Virus record (IMG/VR): IMGVR_UViG_3300007511_000003
Coordinates: 62,001-126,000 of that record
Source: a virus
DNA length: 64,000 bases
Direction: 5' to 3' (one strand)
This document shows, one piece after another, positions 1-8,253 of the stretch (positions within the stretch are counted from its first letter, which is position 1; every line of letters starts with the position of its first letter). The notes beneath the pieces were generated by a model. That model did no database searches. It was given only the letters and a program-made list of their open reading frames with translations, and had not been told where the DNA came from. A program made the position numbers and the translations under genes.

Positions 1-1
1 T

Positions 2-598
2 GACTTTCAGGACTTTTCTGACAACATGGGTGGGTGTTTATATGAAAGGGTGGCAGAAAAAGCACATGACTGGGGGAAGGACTATCGACCCCTCCATTGT
101 AAATACTCCAATCTTGGGCTTGTTGTAGGGGCCACCAAAGACATACGAGAGGTGCGATCGATCCGGCAGTTTAATAAACGGGCTTTGTTCTTGATGCCTG
201 GTATTGGTGTTCAAGGAGGATCGATCGAAACGATCGTAGCTGGGGCAGGACCTGACTTACTAGGCGCCTATGCGGCAGCGTCACGGTCGGTATTGTATCC
301 AAAGAGAAGGACTAAAGAGGAACAAGCGTTGTGGGACGGAGAGAACTGGCCAGAGTTTATCCGTCTTCGGTGTGAAGAGGAAGCTCGTCTGTTGAAGGAA
401 GCCATCCAAAAGCGGTTCGCACTTGAAAGGTGGCGGAACAACTTAAAGAGCAAGGATATCGTGGTACACAACGGGCAACAAGAAGTGCTGGAAGGAGTTT
501 ACACCTCTCAGGATACCTTGATGGGCAGGATCCGCAAGTCAGGAGCCAAGGTCATCAATGTCCCAGTGTCAGAGTTTAATCCAGTTTCACAAGGTTAA
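2..598 (+). CDS. pyrF: Orotidine 5'-phosphate decarboxylase (PyrF-type), 5' end outside window
   Basis: The reading frame is open from the first base, so the start lies upstream of the window. The visible part has the C-terminal half of the type-2 OMP decarboxylase barrel: LGLVVGAT, then FLMPGIGVQGG (the phosphate-binding loop, usually PGxGAQGG), then a serine-rich SRSVLYP strand. OMP decarboxylase makes UMP in pyrimidine synthesis, so the gene would raise pyrimidine supply during infection. About 60 residues follow the usual end of the family and are not recognised. The catalytic Lys/Asp tetrad lies upstream and cannot be checked. The plus strand is unusual for this window. Confidence 0.8.
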   Translation, partial: DFQDFSDNMGGCLYERVAEKAHDWGKDYRPLHCKYSNLGLVVGATKDIREVRSIRQFNKRALFLMPGIGVQGGSIETIVAGAGPDLLGAYAAASRSVLYPKRRTKEEQALWDGENWPEFIRLRCEEEARLLKEAIQKRFALERWRNNLKSKDIVVHNGQQEVLEGVYTSQDTLMGRIRKSGAKVINVPVSEFNPVSQG

Positions 599-607
599 CT
601 GTAAATA
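598..607 (+). promoter_or_regulatory. ACTGTAAATA element, putative phage late-type promoter
   Basis: ACTGTAAATA starts at the pyrF stop codon, 44 bases before the next plus-strand start. The same element recurs in front of minus-strand operons (28626, 35121, 44831, 62317). It resembles the T4 late promoter TATAAATA. The promoter role is inferred from position only. Confidence 0.4.
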
Positions 608-650
608 AACCCTGAGCGTTCACCCAACTATTACCAGAAGGAGAAGTACT

Positions 651-1028
651 ATGGCCGATGAGCCGAAGACCGAAACACCCCAACCCCCTGCGCCCACAGT
701 AACTGCCCTGCCCGGAGAGAACGGGATCCAGCCGCCAGAGCCGATGGGAGCACGCCCACAAGGCCCCACGATTACCATGCCCATCGTCGAGCTGGCGGAA
801 GCCTTGACCACCGCTTATGTTGACGGATTCAACTCAGCCGCGGCAGGCGTTACCTTAATCAGCCGGAAGTTCAACCGCGAACAGCATAAGCAAGCCACGA
901 TCGTGCGAATTGCCAAAGCGGTCGGCGCCATCAAAGAGCCGGTTAAGGAAGCCCCTCCAGAGGGCCAGCCTGCCACTGACGCTCCGGCTGAGGCCAATGC
1001 CGAGGCAAAACCCCCGCAACAGGAATAA
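651..1028 (+). CDS. Hypothetical protein, Pro/Ala-rich ends
   Basis: A 125-residue protein with an AGAAGGAGAAG ribosome site before ATG. The ends are low-complexity (PxP, then Ala/Glu/Pro). A helical middle (residues 42-95) contains LAEALTTAYVDGFNSA. I do not recognise the family. Its last codons overlap the 3' end of the opposing cyclase gene exactly where the EAL homology of that gene stops, so its C-terminus may have been altered by that insertion. Confidence 0.6.
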   Translation: MADEPKTETPQPPAPTVTALPGENGIQPPEPMGARPQGPTITMPIVELAEALTTAYVDGFNSAAAGVTLISRKFNREQHKQATIVRIAKAVGAIKEPVKEAPPEGQPATDAPAEANAEAKPPQQE

Positions 1029-2301
1029 AATCATCTGGGCGTTTCAACTCACCTTTATGTTCCCAACGGACAAGGGCTTCGACTGCTTCTACCTTGTTGG
1101 CCCCCAGGTTTATTTTAGGTTGGTATACCAGATAAAACTCACCTTTTTCCAGACCTTCACGGACGGAGGCTTCTATTTCAACACGACGGCAAGCTTTCTC
1201 TTGCATTTCTGGATGATAAAAGTGGAAGGTACCACGTCCAGCATTCTTGGATTCATACATTGCACTGTCGGCACTCTTGAGCAGGTCTTCTTGGAGTTCT
1301 GCGTCGTCTGGGTAGACTGAGATACCGATTGAACAGGAGATGAAAATGTTCTGCCCACACAGCTGGAAGGGTAACGTTAACTGTTCCAGAATCTTACGGG
1401 CAACCAACTCAACATAACAGGGATGGGTGATACCTGTCAGGATAGTAGTGAATTCATCCCCTCCAAGACGGGCTACAGTATCCGACTGCCGCACGCAACT
1501 CTTGATACGGATGGCTACCTCCCGCAGCAAGTCATCCCCTGCGTCGTGTCCGAGAGTGTCATTCACCCACTTGAAACGATCCAGGTCAATAAACATTAAC
1601 ACAACCTGTTCTCTGTGCCTCTTGGCGGCATACATAGACTGTGACAAACGGTCCAAAAATAGGCTGCGGTTGGGTAACCCTGTCAGTTTGTCCCTCTCTA
1701 CCTGGAGTTTTAGCTGGTGTTCCAAATACCTCCGTTTGATTAAACACGCGACTGTCGAAGCTACCACGCCAAGGAAATCCTGTTCTTCCTTATTCACAGG
1801 ATGCCCTTCTTCCAGATATAGGTTAAGTACTCCCAAGAGCTTATCAGCATCCATGATGGGCACTACATAATGCCCATGAGGAACCATGCCCTCGAATGTA
1901 AAGTCATGTTGGTGGTCCACTTTATCGGCGAAGAGGAGGCTCTGTGATTGCAGTACTCTACCACACAGACAATCCCCTAGTTTTATAACCGCGCATTGTA
2001 CCTTCTGCTCTTCCAGGAACCCTTGCTGTGCCATCAAGTGTAGGTGACCTGACTGTTCGTCTACCAGGAACACTCCTCCTTTTGGCACCAGTTTAAACCA
2101 AGGTATGTCCAGGATGATCTTTAAAAACTCTTGTAACTGGGATTTCAAAGGCATCTGGTCAAGCGAGGTCAACAACAGACGGTTAAGTACCATCACCGAG
2201 TTAAATTTTTGTTGGTTAGAAATATTAGGCTCCTGTTGCATAAACCAAGCGGCGGATGGTGTCACCCCACAATCTTGTACGGCTGGTTTTTCTGTTAACA
2301 T
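943..2301 (-). CDS. GAF-GGDEF diguanylate cyclase with truncated EAL domain
   Basis: 452 residues. A GAF sensor domain (about 40-190, with CLCGR and FEGMVPHGHYVVPI) is followed by a complete GGDEF domain (about 200-365). RLGGDEF ends at residue 284, and an RxxD inhibitory site (RQSD, 271-274) sits exactly five residues before GGDEF. An EAL phosphodiesterase domain begins (LVYQPKI, EALVRW at 408-413) but stops near residue 430 at DDFIPV. The last 22 residues are read antisense to the neighbouring gene. Intact motifs predict c-di-GMP synthesis without breakdown. It starts directly after the stop of the upstream membrane gene (TGAATG). It looks like a captured host gene. Confidence 0.9.
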   Translation of the reverse strand: MLTEKPAVQDCGVTPSAAWFMQQEPNISNQQKFNSVMVLNRLLLTSLDQMPLKSQLQEFLKIILDIPWFKLVPKGGVFLVDEQSGHLHLMAQQGFLEEQKVQCAVIKLGDCLCGRVLQSQSLLFADKVDHQHDFTFEGMVPHGHYVVPIMDADKLLGVLNLYLEEGHPVNKEEQDFLGVVASTVACLIKRRYLEHQLKLQVERDKLTGLPNRSLFLDRLSQSMYAAKRHREQVVLMFIDLDRFKWVNDTLGHDAGDDLLREVAIRIKSCVRQSDTVARLGGDEFTTILTGITHPCYVELVARKILEQLTLPFQLCGQNIFISCSIGISVYPDDAELQEDLLKSADSAMYESKNAGRGTFHFYHPEMQEKACRRVEIEASVREGLEKGEFYLVYQPKINLGANKVEAVEALVRWEHKGELKRPDDFIPVAGVLPRHWPQPERQWQAGPLEGLP

Positions 2302-2700
2302 TCATCTATCACGACCCCCCAACACCTGTTCCTGGCGTAGGAGACGGTCGAGCCTCCTTTGGTTGTACTTGAGTAATCTGTGGTCATTGTCATTAGCCTC
2401 ACCTCTCTGTACACGGTCTTCCAAATACTCAATATAACCAGTCACACTCTCAATTTTATACGCCAGGAGTTCTCGCTCGACCGCGAGAATACGGGATGCC
2501 ACACCTGCCTCGATAACCTGACGCTCTTCTGCCAAGGCTTCTTTGGTCACGATGTTATTGGCAACCCACCAAACCCCACCTACCAAGGGTATAATCACAG
2601 ATAAAACAGCACTTACCTTTTGCCAGCCAAACTTCCTGTCCAGTTTCTCACGCACCTCTTTATCCACCAGCTCTTCCACATCCACATCGTTGTCACCCAC
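2302..2700 (-). CDS. Small membrane protein with coiled-coil tail
   Basis: 132 residues from a GTG start with a strong AGAGGAGG ribosome site. A charged N-terminus precedes one transmembrane helix (about 27-50: VSAVLSVIIPLVGGVWWVANNIV), then a charged, probably coiled-coil segment (55-125). The layout resembles phage lysis accessory or spanin-like proteins, but I see no family signature. Its stop abuts the cyclase start, so translation of the two is probably coupled. Confidence 0.6.
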   Translation of the reverse strand: MGDNDVDVEELVDKEVREKLDRKFGWQKVSAVLSVIIPLVGGVWWVANNIVTKEALAEERQVIEAGVASRILAVERELLAYKIESVTGYIEYLEDRVQRGEANDNDHRLLKYNQRRLDRLLRQEQVLGGRDR

Positions 2701-2750
2701 GGTACTATCCTCCTCTTTACCCCCTAGAAAGGGACATAAATAGCCGGTAT

Positions 2751-2891
2751 TTAAAATATTCTGGCCGTTAAATCTATGACAGCGACAGACACTCCGAGCA
2801 CTACGGCCAGAATCAAAAATTGAAAAAGCACTAGGGCCGCATCAACCAAGCGGTCCCTCCAATTACGCGGTGGGTCCTCCAGGTTTTTCAT
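2751..2891 (-). CDS. 46-residue single-span membrane peptide
   Basis: The frame opens inside the 3' end of the holin-like gene (29-base overlap) and encodes one hydrophobic helix (about 17-38: AALVLFQFLILAVVLGVSVAVI) after a basic, proline-containing N-terminus. The ribosome site is weak. It fits a lysis cluster (holin partner or antiholin) by position only. Confidence 0.45.
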   Translation of the reverse strand: MKNLEDPPRNWRDRLVDAALVLFQFLILAVVLGVSVAVIDLTARIF

Positions 2892-3186
2892 TTTGTTTAT
2901 CTGCCGAGCCGGATCTCTTTGTGAATCCCTTCAACATTGTGCTGGCGTTGACATAAAAGGCAAATAAAGGAGCGGCGAAACCAACAACAGCCGCCACTAC
3001 CCCAGCTTGTTGTGTGCTGATATCGGGCAACCCTTTTGCCCACGTAATGGTATCGTACACCAGCCACATGTATCCAAAGATTACAACACGCGGTACGATA
3101 CGCAATCGATCAAAGAAGTACCCAATGAGGTCAATGTTGACCTTCACAAGGTACTCGACGTTCTCTACGTTAAACGGGTTAGTCAT
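2863..3186 (-). CDS. Putative holin, two transmembrane helices
   Basis: 107 residues. The start chosen is MTNPF, preceded by TTGGAG at good spacing; a longer frame upstream overlaps the previous gene too far. Two hydrophobic helices (about 33-52 and 60-80) lie between a short N-terminus and a basic C-terminus. The text RIVPRVVIFGYMWLVYD followed by AGVVAAVVGFAAPLFAFYV is like holin-type proteins of other large phages. Holins permeabilise the inner membrane at lysis. No endolysin is seen next to it in this window. Confidence 0.5.
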   Translation of the reverse strand: MTNPFNVENVEYLVKVNIDLIGYFFDRLRIVPRVVIFGYMWLVYDTITWAKGLPDISTQQAGVVAAVVGFAAPLFAFYVNASTMLKGFTKRSGSADKQNEKPGGPTA

Positions 3187-3490
3187 AGTTAAACTCCAAT
3201 TGGAACGTACATGCGCCGCACTCCTTATGGATGCCAAAGTATTCCACCTCGGTAGAGTACCGCCTAGTTTTCTTGGTAGGGGTAGGCCCACCTTTCGACG
3301 TCTCCAGGTACCTTATTTGACGATGGGGTTCATCAGTATCCCAGATACAAAGGTCGAATATGTATACTGCATTTGTTTTTTGGACGGCCCGCATTAGTGC
3401 CCGTGAGAGGAACCTCAATAGATGGGCGTTGGCCTCGATGGAACTACATTTAGAGAGGGCGTTGGCAATATCGTTAATATAGAGTTGCAT
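3179..3490 (-). CDS. Hypothetical protein
   Basis: 103 residues from ATG at 3490, which has GAGGAG upstream; it overlaps the holin start by 8 bases. Mixed alpha/beta composition with a CGAC pair near the C-terminus and no membrane segment. Family not recognised. Confidence 0.5.
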   Translation of the reverse strand: MQLYINDIANALSKCSSIEANAHLLRFLSRALMRAVQKTNAVYIFDLCIWDTDEPHRQIRYLETSKGGPTPTKKTRRYSTEVEYFGIHKECGACTFQLEFNYD

Positions 3491-3553
3491 TGGAGTCACT
3501 CCTCGGTTTTCAGTACATGACACTCACCTCCTCATGCTCGCGCCCAACCACAC

Positions 3554-3733
3554 TTAACCATCCCACTCCTTCTCAATTTCATTGAAAAACTTCTTCCGTT
3601 CCTCGACACTCAAATCCGCGGGACTGGAGGCATCCCACTCATCCAATTTTTTGTTGAAAAACGCCTGGTATTCCCTTTGCTTATCACTCTGGGCACAGAC
3701 ACTAGGCGTTCGTGTGGCAAGTTCTTTAATCAT
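3554..3733 (-). CDS. Small conserved phage protein (SPADLSxEE type)
   Basis: 59 residues starting MIKELATRT, with AAAGAGGA before the ATG. Contains YQAFFNKKLDEW, SPADLS and KKFFNEIEKEW, a helical pattern I associate with short conserved proteins near structural genes of large phages. Function unknown. Its MIKELA start resembles the MKELxxLA starts seen elsewhere in this window. Confidence 0.5.
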   Translation of the reverse strand: MIKELATRTPSVCAQSDKQREYQAFFNKKLDEWDASSPADLSVEERKKFFNEIEKEWDG

Positions 3734-3770
3734 GGTATCCTCTTTGGTATACTCCGCGATCTGTTCCCAC

Positions 3771-3797
3771 AATAAAACGTAGGCAGGCCTACCTACG
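3771..3797 (-). terminator. Rho-independent terminator candidate
   Basis: On the minus strand the hairpin CGTAGGTAGGCCTGCCTACG (arms CGTAGG/CCTACG and a self-pairing AGGCCT core) is followed by TTTTATT. It lies downstream of the protease/portal/terminase operon and would end it. Confidence 0.55.
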
Positions 3798-3918
3798 CGA
3801 TCATGAAAACTTGGTGGTGGGGCGAGCGGTCAGTCCGAATCCCCAACCCCAGAGTCCCGGAAACTCGATAGGGCGGATAACACCACACTTGCAGCCCTTA
3901 TACAACTACCTTCTGAAG

Positions 3919-4713
3919 TTACTCCACTGAAAGTAAGCTAGAGTCCTCCTGGATAGCACTGTAAAACGCGGGAGAACTTACAGCACTGGTTTCAAAACCT
4001 TGGACCCCATGTACCTGCCGATACACCAGCCTGTTACCTTTCTTGTAGAAATCAACAGGCCGGTTGGCAGATATATGACTACAATGCCCCAGTTCCTTCC
4101 CACAGTAGGAACAACTGTACTGGTCTACGTAGGCACCCATGGAATAACTGTTCATCTGCCCACTAAGGATATCCTTCACCAGGTCAGGATCCTTAGTGCG
4201 GTCAAACGCCAAGAGCTCCAGGAACTTCCAGACCTTTCCTTGACCGAACTCCGGCATCTTACGGAGGTAGGTATCGGCGATAACACCACGGGCTTTTGAC
4301 AGAACAGTGTTCTTATGTTCAACAAAACATGGTTTCCCTTTAAACGTCTTGAACGCCTGCATCCCTGCTTCAGGGTTGAACGCTACCATTGATGCCAGCG
4401 GGAACGCCACACCATTCCTGTTTGGTAAGTCTGTTGGAATCGTAATAACCGGCACCATCACAAAGTCCTCGAGGTTGTCAGAGATCTCGTAGGTTTTGCT
4501 GGCAAAAGGTAACCATTGGCTGATGTCTAGCGAGGTATCTCCGCTTTCCATTCCAAGGACCTCATTCCGCATTACGACCCTGCCCGAGGCTAAGGTCACA
4601 TCTTTTCGTTTGACCGCCTGGTGGACCTCCAGAGGGTTGCAAAGGGCTCTTCCACCGAGATCATAGTTGGCTGTCTTGTTCACAGGACGCCGACCTGGCA
4701 AAAATTGTGTCAT
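3919..4713 (-). CDS. Prohead (capsid maturation) protease
   Basis: 264 residues. IPTDLPNRNG, FKTFKGKPCFVEH and a later NSYSMGA match the serine protease fold of phage prohead proteases. H133 (in VEH) and S191 (in SYSMG) are the likely catalytic pair. A Cys/His cluster follows (C201, C204, C211, H213), probably zinc-binding. It would process scaffold and internal head proteins. It overlaps the portal stop by 4 bases (ATGA), the usual portal-protease order. It is the natural candidate to remove the shared N-terminal tags of downstream gene products. Confidence 0.75.
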   Translation of the reverse strand: MTQFLPGRRPVNKTANYDLGGRALCNPLEVHQAVKRKDVTLASGRVVMRNEVLGMESGDTSLDISQWLPFASKTYEISDNLEDFVMVPVITIPTDLPNRNGVAFPLASMVAFNPEAGMQAFKTFKGKPCFVEHKNTVLSKARGVIADTYLRKMPEFGQGKVWKFLELLAFDRTKDPDLVKDILSGQMNSYSMGAYVDQYSCSYCGKELGHCSHISANRPVDFYKKGNRLVYRQVHGVQGFETSAVSSPAFYSAIQEDSSLLSVE

Positions 4714-7700
4714 GACACGTCTCCATAGGGATTCCGACGACCAATAAAACGCTGTGCCATTCGTTGTCGGCGTTTGTTGTTGGGTTCCTTGGCAATCTCA
4801 CGGACCGCCTTGATTATCTTATCATTGATGGCTTTGTTGGCACGTGTTTGGTTGAACACGTGCCGTTTCTTGCCAGCTTTGTCGGTCGTAGACAACTCTG
4901 CGAGGTCTCCGAAATCCCTGTCCGTAAGGGTCTGGCGTTTGATAGACCGCAGACCAGAGAAGGAAAAATCATCGTCGTCCTCGTCATCACCTCCACCTTT
5001 AAGTTCCTTGATTCGGTCCTTAATCTCCGCGTCTTCCTCAAGGTCACTCATCAGGCTGTCAACAGATAGACCACCGGCAGCAGCCCACATCCGCAGAGGG
5101 ACCGGCACTCCCTTCTCGGTCAGGGTCTCCAATACTGTCAGGTACTCGGTGTCCGCCTCAGGCCGAAGGGCTTTATGCCAGTGCATGGTTGGAATAACCA
5201 GTTTACTGGTATCAGCCGTATACCACTGTACCATGTCGGTTGTCAACATAGGAGTTGTCCGACGGGCCGCCGACTCCTCAGGTGTCCTGTGTCGATAGTA
5301 AGGGTTAGGCTTTGGAGCATCCTCTTCCTTCTCAAAGCCATTGATAACCGAGATCAATGGAAACAGCTTGTTGTAAAACACCCTGTGGGTGGTCATGTCA
5401 CGGAACGCCCGCATGTGTTCAATAAACACTGACAACGCTACTTCCATCGTTCCATACGACATGTCTCCACTGTTATGTACCACGATACCGTTAGACACAA
5501 AGGCAGGTGCCACTTTGTGTTCCATGGTCAGGTCATACAAATGGGAAGTTCCAGCTGGTTTTACCTCCTGTACCGGGTCAAAGAAGTACTGGAGTTCAGA
5601 CAAGCGCACCAATCGTCTGACAACTACAGGATCAATTTGTTCCAGGATATCCAATAAATCGGAGTATAGACCTTTCTCAAAGTTAGAGTAGGGCAGGACT
5701 CCATCTCGATGTTTACCCTTCCCAACCGTTGATCCCAAGTATTTTGAGGTGCGGTGACCAAAGCCTTCAATTAAAACTGGTTGGCCTTCCGCATTTTCAA
5801 ACCACTCACCAACATTGGTTTCTCTGCGGATCCAACGGGATGCCAAGAAGTTTCGGATAGGTGGTATAGGTACCCCGAATGTACGTCCTTGTAAATCCGC
5901 TTCACGTACATCGTACTGGTTTTTTTCAGTATGGGCCAACCAAGGACGTAGACGCCTGTAAAATTTGTTCCCAAAATACCGAATAACACTTAACCATTTG
6001 GGGTGGTCAGTCATCCGAAAGCTGGGTACCCCGAGGTCCGCCAATAGTATCTGCATTTGGTCCAACAATTGGCCACTACTACTGCAAAAACGCAGAGCCA
6101 CAGTATCTTTCCTTTGGGCAACAGAGCCATCACCGTCAAGAAAAGCGGCAATGAAAGCCAATCGGCATTCCGTCGGGGCCTGAAGGATGGACCAAGGTAC
6201 TACTCTGTAGGCAGACGGATTGTTCACCTCGGATTTCCGTTTCTGTACGACCCCGAGTTCCTTCAACCAATGTACGACCTTTACCTCCTCGAAGGACATC
6301 TTGTAAACATCCGAATTGGAGGTACCCGTCACACCCTTAATGTTATACCTACGACCTTTCGGGCTACTTAAGGTCCGTTCAGGAACCACACCAAAAACAG
6401 AGGTAAAAGCCTCTTGGTATCGGTCAAGGACTCCCAGATTCGAATTCGTGATCGAAACCACGTTTTTCTTCTTAAGTGTGCCCTCAGACACGATAAGTCC
6501 TAACACATAGGCCAAATCGGGTGTCATTTCTGTCGGTTTGGTTGCAGCTTTTTGGGACCAACCTCCTTTAACCAGATAATCTGTGAGGTTCAGCCTCAGG
6601 GGTTCCGTCGCCTCCTGCCCCTGTGTGTCAATGCACAGGTAATCGGATTTTTGAAGGCGCTTCACAGGAACCCATTCCGGACGTAGGTCTTGTCCCAAAG
6701 TCAGTACCTCATGCTTCTTTGTTGTTGTGACATTATACCCGGATTGTGTAGTGGTTTTGACAACAGGTGATTTACCCCGGTACCACCAATGAATGGCTTT
6801 TGCAAACTCTCCAGAACGCCCCTTGACCAACAAATCTGTGGTGTACCCTTGGTCTTTACGTAGGCCCCTACGATCATACAATTGGTCAATAGGAATTAGG
6901 CCACGTTCCGTGTGAACATACGAGCCTTCCGCCAAACACAAAAAGCCCTCATTTATCCCAAGAGCCTGCATCTTGAGGTTGGAGGTCTCTGGAATAGTAT
7001 CCGTCCATTTCCAGGAGTCACCGCCGCTCCTGATTTCATTGGTATTCACATCATCACGTGTGGCAATCATGGCACCAACAGGATCTAAGTCCGCTTGTTG
7101 GAACAGGGCTACGATAGCCTTGAGCTCCTCATCCGTGGGTTCCCAATCCTCATCCCCTGCCACGATATGCAGGATCGACCGTTGCCTCTTTGCTGCCTCT
7201 GTCAGTGTACCCCTGTACAGGATCTTCTCCAGAAAGTAAATAGGCAGCAGCCGATGATACAACGAGGTACCACGATTGTTAAAGGTAAAGCTGCGCCTGG
7301 GTACATAAAGCGTGGTCAACGGATCGAGCGTCACCTCTGGGGCTCGCATGGCTCTCAGCATACCCGGGGACAGTCGTTCCTTCAGACGTTCGATGTGCGG
7401 TTCCCGGCTGTTGATGAACTCCTTCATGTCGGCCCCAATTTTCATCTTAATCAGAGGATCGGTGCCATACAAGGGAGTCGGAATCACAGTACAGTCGGCT
7501 ATGTTCTGTGGTATCAAATCAGTAAATAATTTCTCCGCCTTTTTAAACACGAGGGTGGATACGAAGGTGCCGAGCACGAGGTAATCTACACTCATTTCAG
7601 GCATTAGACTACGCATGTTCAGGCGGTCCAAATTGGACTCGAACACCTCCAGTTGCCTCTCATCGGCTCCGCTAAGAGTCCAATCACTGAAGGGTAGGGT

Positions 7701-7961
7701 ACTCATGAGGTCTACAGCCGCGCCGGCGATAGGGTCGTGGTAGTAGATATCCGTGTAAATGTCAAACAGTTGGCGAGGGTCGGAGGGTATTACACCATCC
7801 AGCATACCGTCCTTGATGGCTCCGAGTCCGGTATAACCCATCTGCATGTTGACATTACCACCACCCATACCAAAGGGTGACATCTGATAACTGGATCTTA
7901 CCTGAGGACGTTGGTCTGTCACAGATGCCCGTACGGCTATCTTCCGGCTACTTTGAAACAC
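4710..7961 (-). CDS. Portal protein interrupted by an in-frame intein
   Basis: 1083 residues as encoded, about 594 after splicing. The N-extein (1-341) has portal-like text: LFDIYTDIYYHDPIAGAAVDL, LPFSDWTL. The C-extein resumes at Ser831 with GDMSYGTMEV and ends in a basic tail. The intein occupies 342-830. The portal forms the dodecameric DNA channel at the head vertex, and the terminase docks on it. Overlaps at both ends (protease 4 bases, zinc protein 14 bases) support one operon. The intein interrupts the conserved core, so splicing is needed for a working portal. Confidence 0.85.
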   Translation of the reverse strand: MFQSSRKIAVRASVTDQRPQVRSSYQMSPFGMGGGNVNMQMGYTGLGAIKDGMLDGVIPSDPRQLFDIYTDIYYHDPIAGAAVDLMSTLPFSDWTLSGADERQLEVFESNLDRLNMRSLMPEMSVDYLVLGTFVSTLVFKKAEKLFTDLIPQNIADCTVIPTPLYGTDPLIKMKIGADMKEFINSREPHIERLKERLSPGMLRAMRAPEVTLDPLTTLYVPRRSFTFNNRGTSLYHRLLPIYFLEKILYRGTLTEAAKRQRSILHIVAGDEDWEPTDEELKAIVALFQQADLDPVGAMIATRDDVNTNEIRSGGDSWKWTDTIPETSNLKMQALGINEGFLCLAEGSYVHTERGLIPIDQLYDRRGLRKDQGYTTDLLVKGRSGEFAKAIHWWYRGKSPVVKTTTQSGYNVTTTKKHEVLTLGQDLRPEWVPVKRLQKSDYLCIDTQGQEATEPLRLNLTDYLVKGGWSQKAATKPTEMTPDLAYVLGLIVSEGTLKKKNVVSITNSNLGVLDRYQEAFTSVFGVVPERTLSSPKGRRYNIKGVTGTSNSDVYKMSFEEVKVVHWLKELGVVQKRKSEVNNPSAYRVVPWSILQAPTECRLAFIAAFLDGDGSVAQRKDTVALRFCSSSGQLLDQMQILLADLGVPSFRMTDHPKWLSVIRYFGNKFYRRLRPWLAHTEKNQYDVREADLQGRTFGVPIPPIRNFLASRWIRRETNVGEWFENAEGQPVLIEGFGHRTSKYLGSTVGKGKHRDGVLPYSNFEKGLYSDLLDILEQIDPVVVRRLVRLSELQYFFDPVQEVKPAGTSHLYDLTMEHKVAPAFVSNGIVVHNSGDMSYGTMEVALSVFIEHMRAFRDMTTHRVFYNKLFPLISVINGFEKEEDAPKPNPYYRHRTPEESAARRTTPMLTTDMVQWYTADTSKLVIPTMHWHKALRPEADTEYLTVLETLTEKGVPVPLRMWAAAGGLSVDSLMSDLEEDAEIKDRIKELKGGGDDEDDDDFSFSGLRSIKRQTLTDRDFGDLAELSTTDKAGKKRHVFNQTRANKAINDKIIKAVREIAKEPNNKRRQRMAQRFIGRRNPYGDVS
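5472..6938 (-). mobile_element. LAGLIDADG-type intein in the portal gene
   Basis: Residues 342-830 of the portal frame (489 residues). It starts with Cys342 in CLAEGSYVHTERGLIPIDQL (block A) and has a block-B-like TTTKKHEVL. Two dodecapeptides of a homing endonuclease follow: AYVLGLIVSEGTL (484-496) and LAFIAAFLDGDGSV (601-614). It ends in LYDLTMEHKVAPAFVSNG then VVHN830, followed by Ser831. All residues for self-splicing are present (C1, B-block H, terminal HN, +1 Ser). The second dodecapeptide keeps its acidic residues and the first reads LIVSEG, so the endonuclease may be active. Confidence 0.92.
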
Positions 7962-8187
7962 GGCTGTTCTCCACAGGGAGGGCTACGCGGTGACCGAGAC
8001 AAACATAGGCAGGAATGTTATCAGCACATTCCAAAACCTCCATCTGTTTGCCACACCCAGGCACAGGGCAGACCCCTGCTTCAGTATTGGAGACACGGGC
8101 CATCTCTTTCTTGGCACCATCGGTTGACGCGGTGGCCACATTTGGCACGCGTGGTGGTGCCAGCGGGTTTTTCAGGTCACGTTTCAT
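7948..8187 (-). CDS. Small zinc-finger protein between portal and terminase
   Basis: 79 residues. CPVPGCGKQM and, 20 residues later, VCLGHRVALPV form a C-x4-C...C-x2-H zinc site. It overlaps the portal start by 14 bases. Small zinc proteins beside packaging genes are common in large phages. Role unknown; a packaging or head-assembly accessory is a guess. Confidence 0.6.
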   Translation of the reverse strand: MKRDLKNPLAPPRVPNVATASTDGAKKEMARVSNTEAGVCPVPGCGKQMEVLECADNIPAYVCLGHRVALPVENSRVSK

Positions 8188-8253
8188 ATCGGTATCCTTT
8201 TCGGATTAACGTTCCAATAAAATTAGTGTGGGCTATAGGTGGGAGAGTACTAC

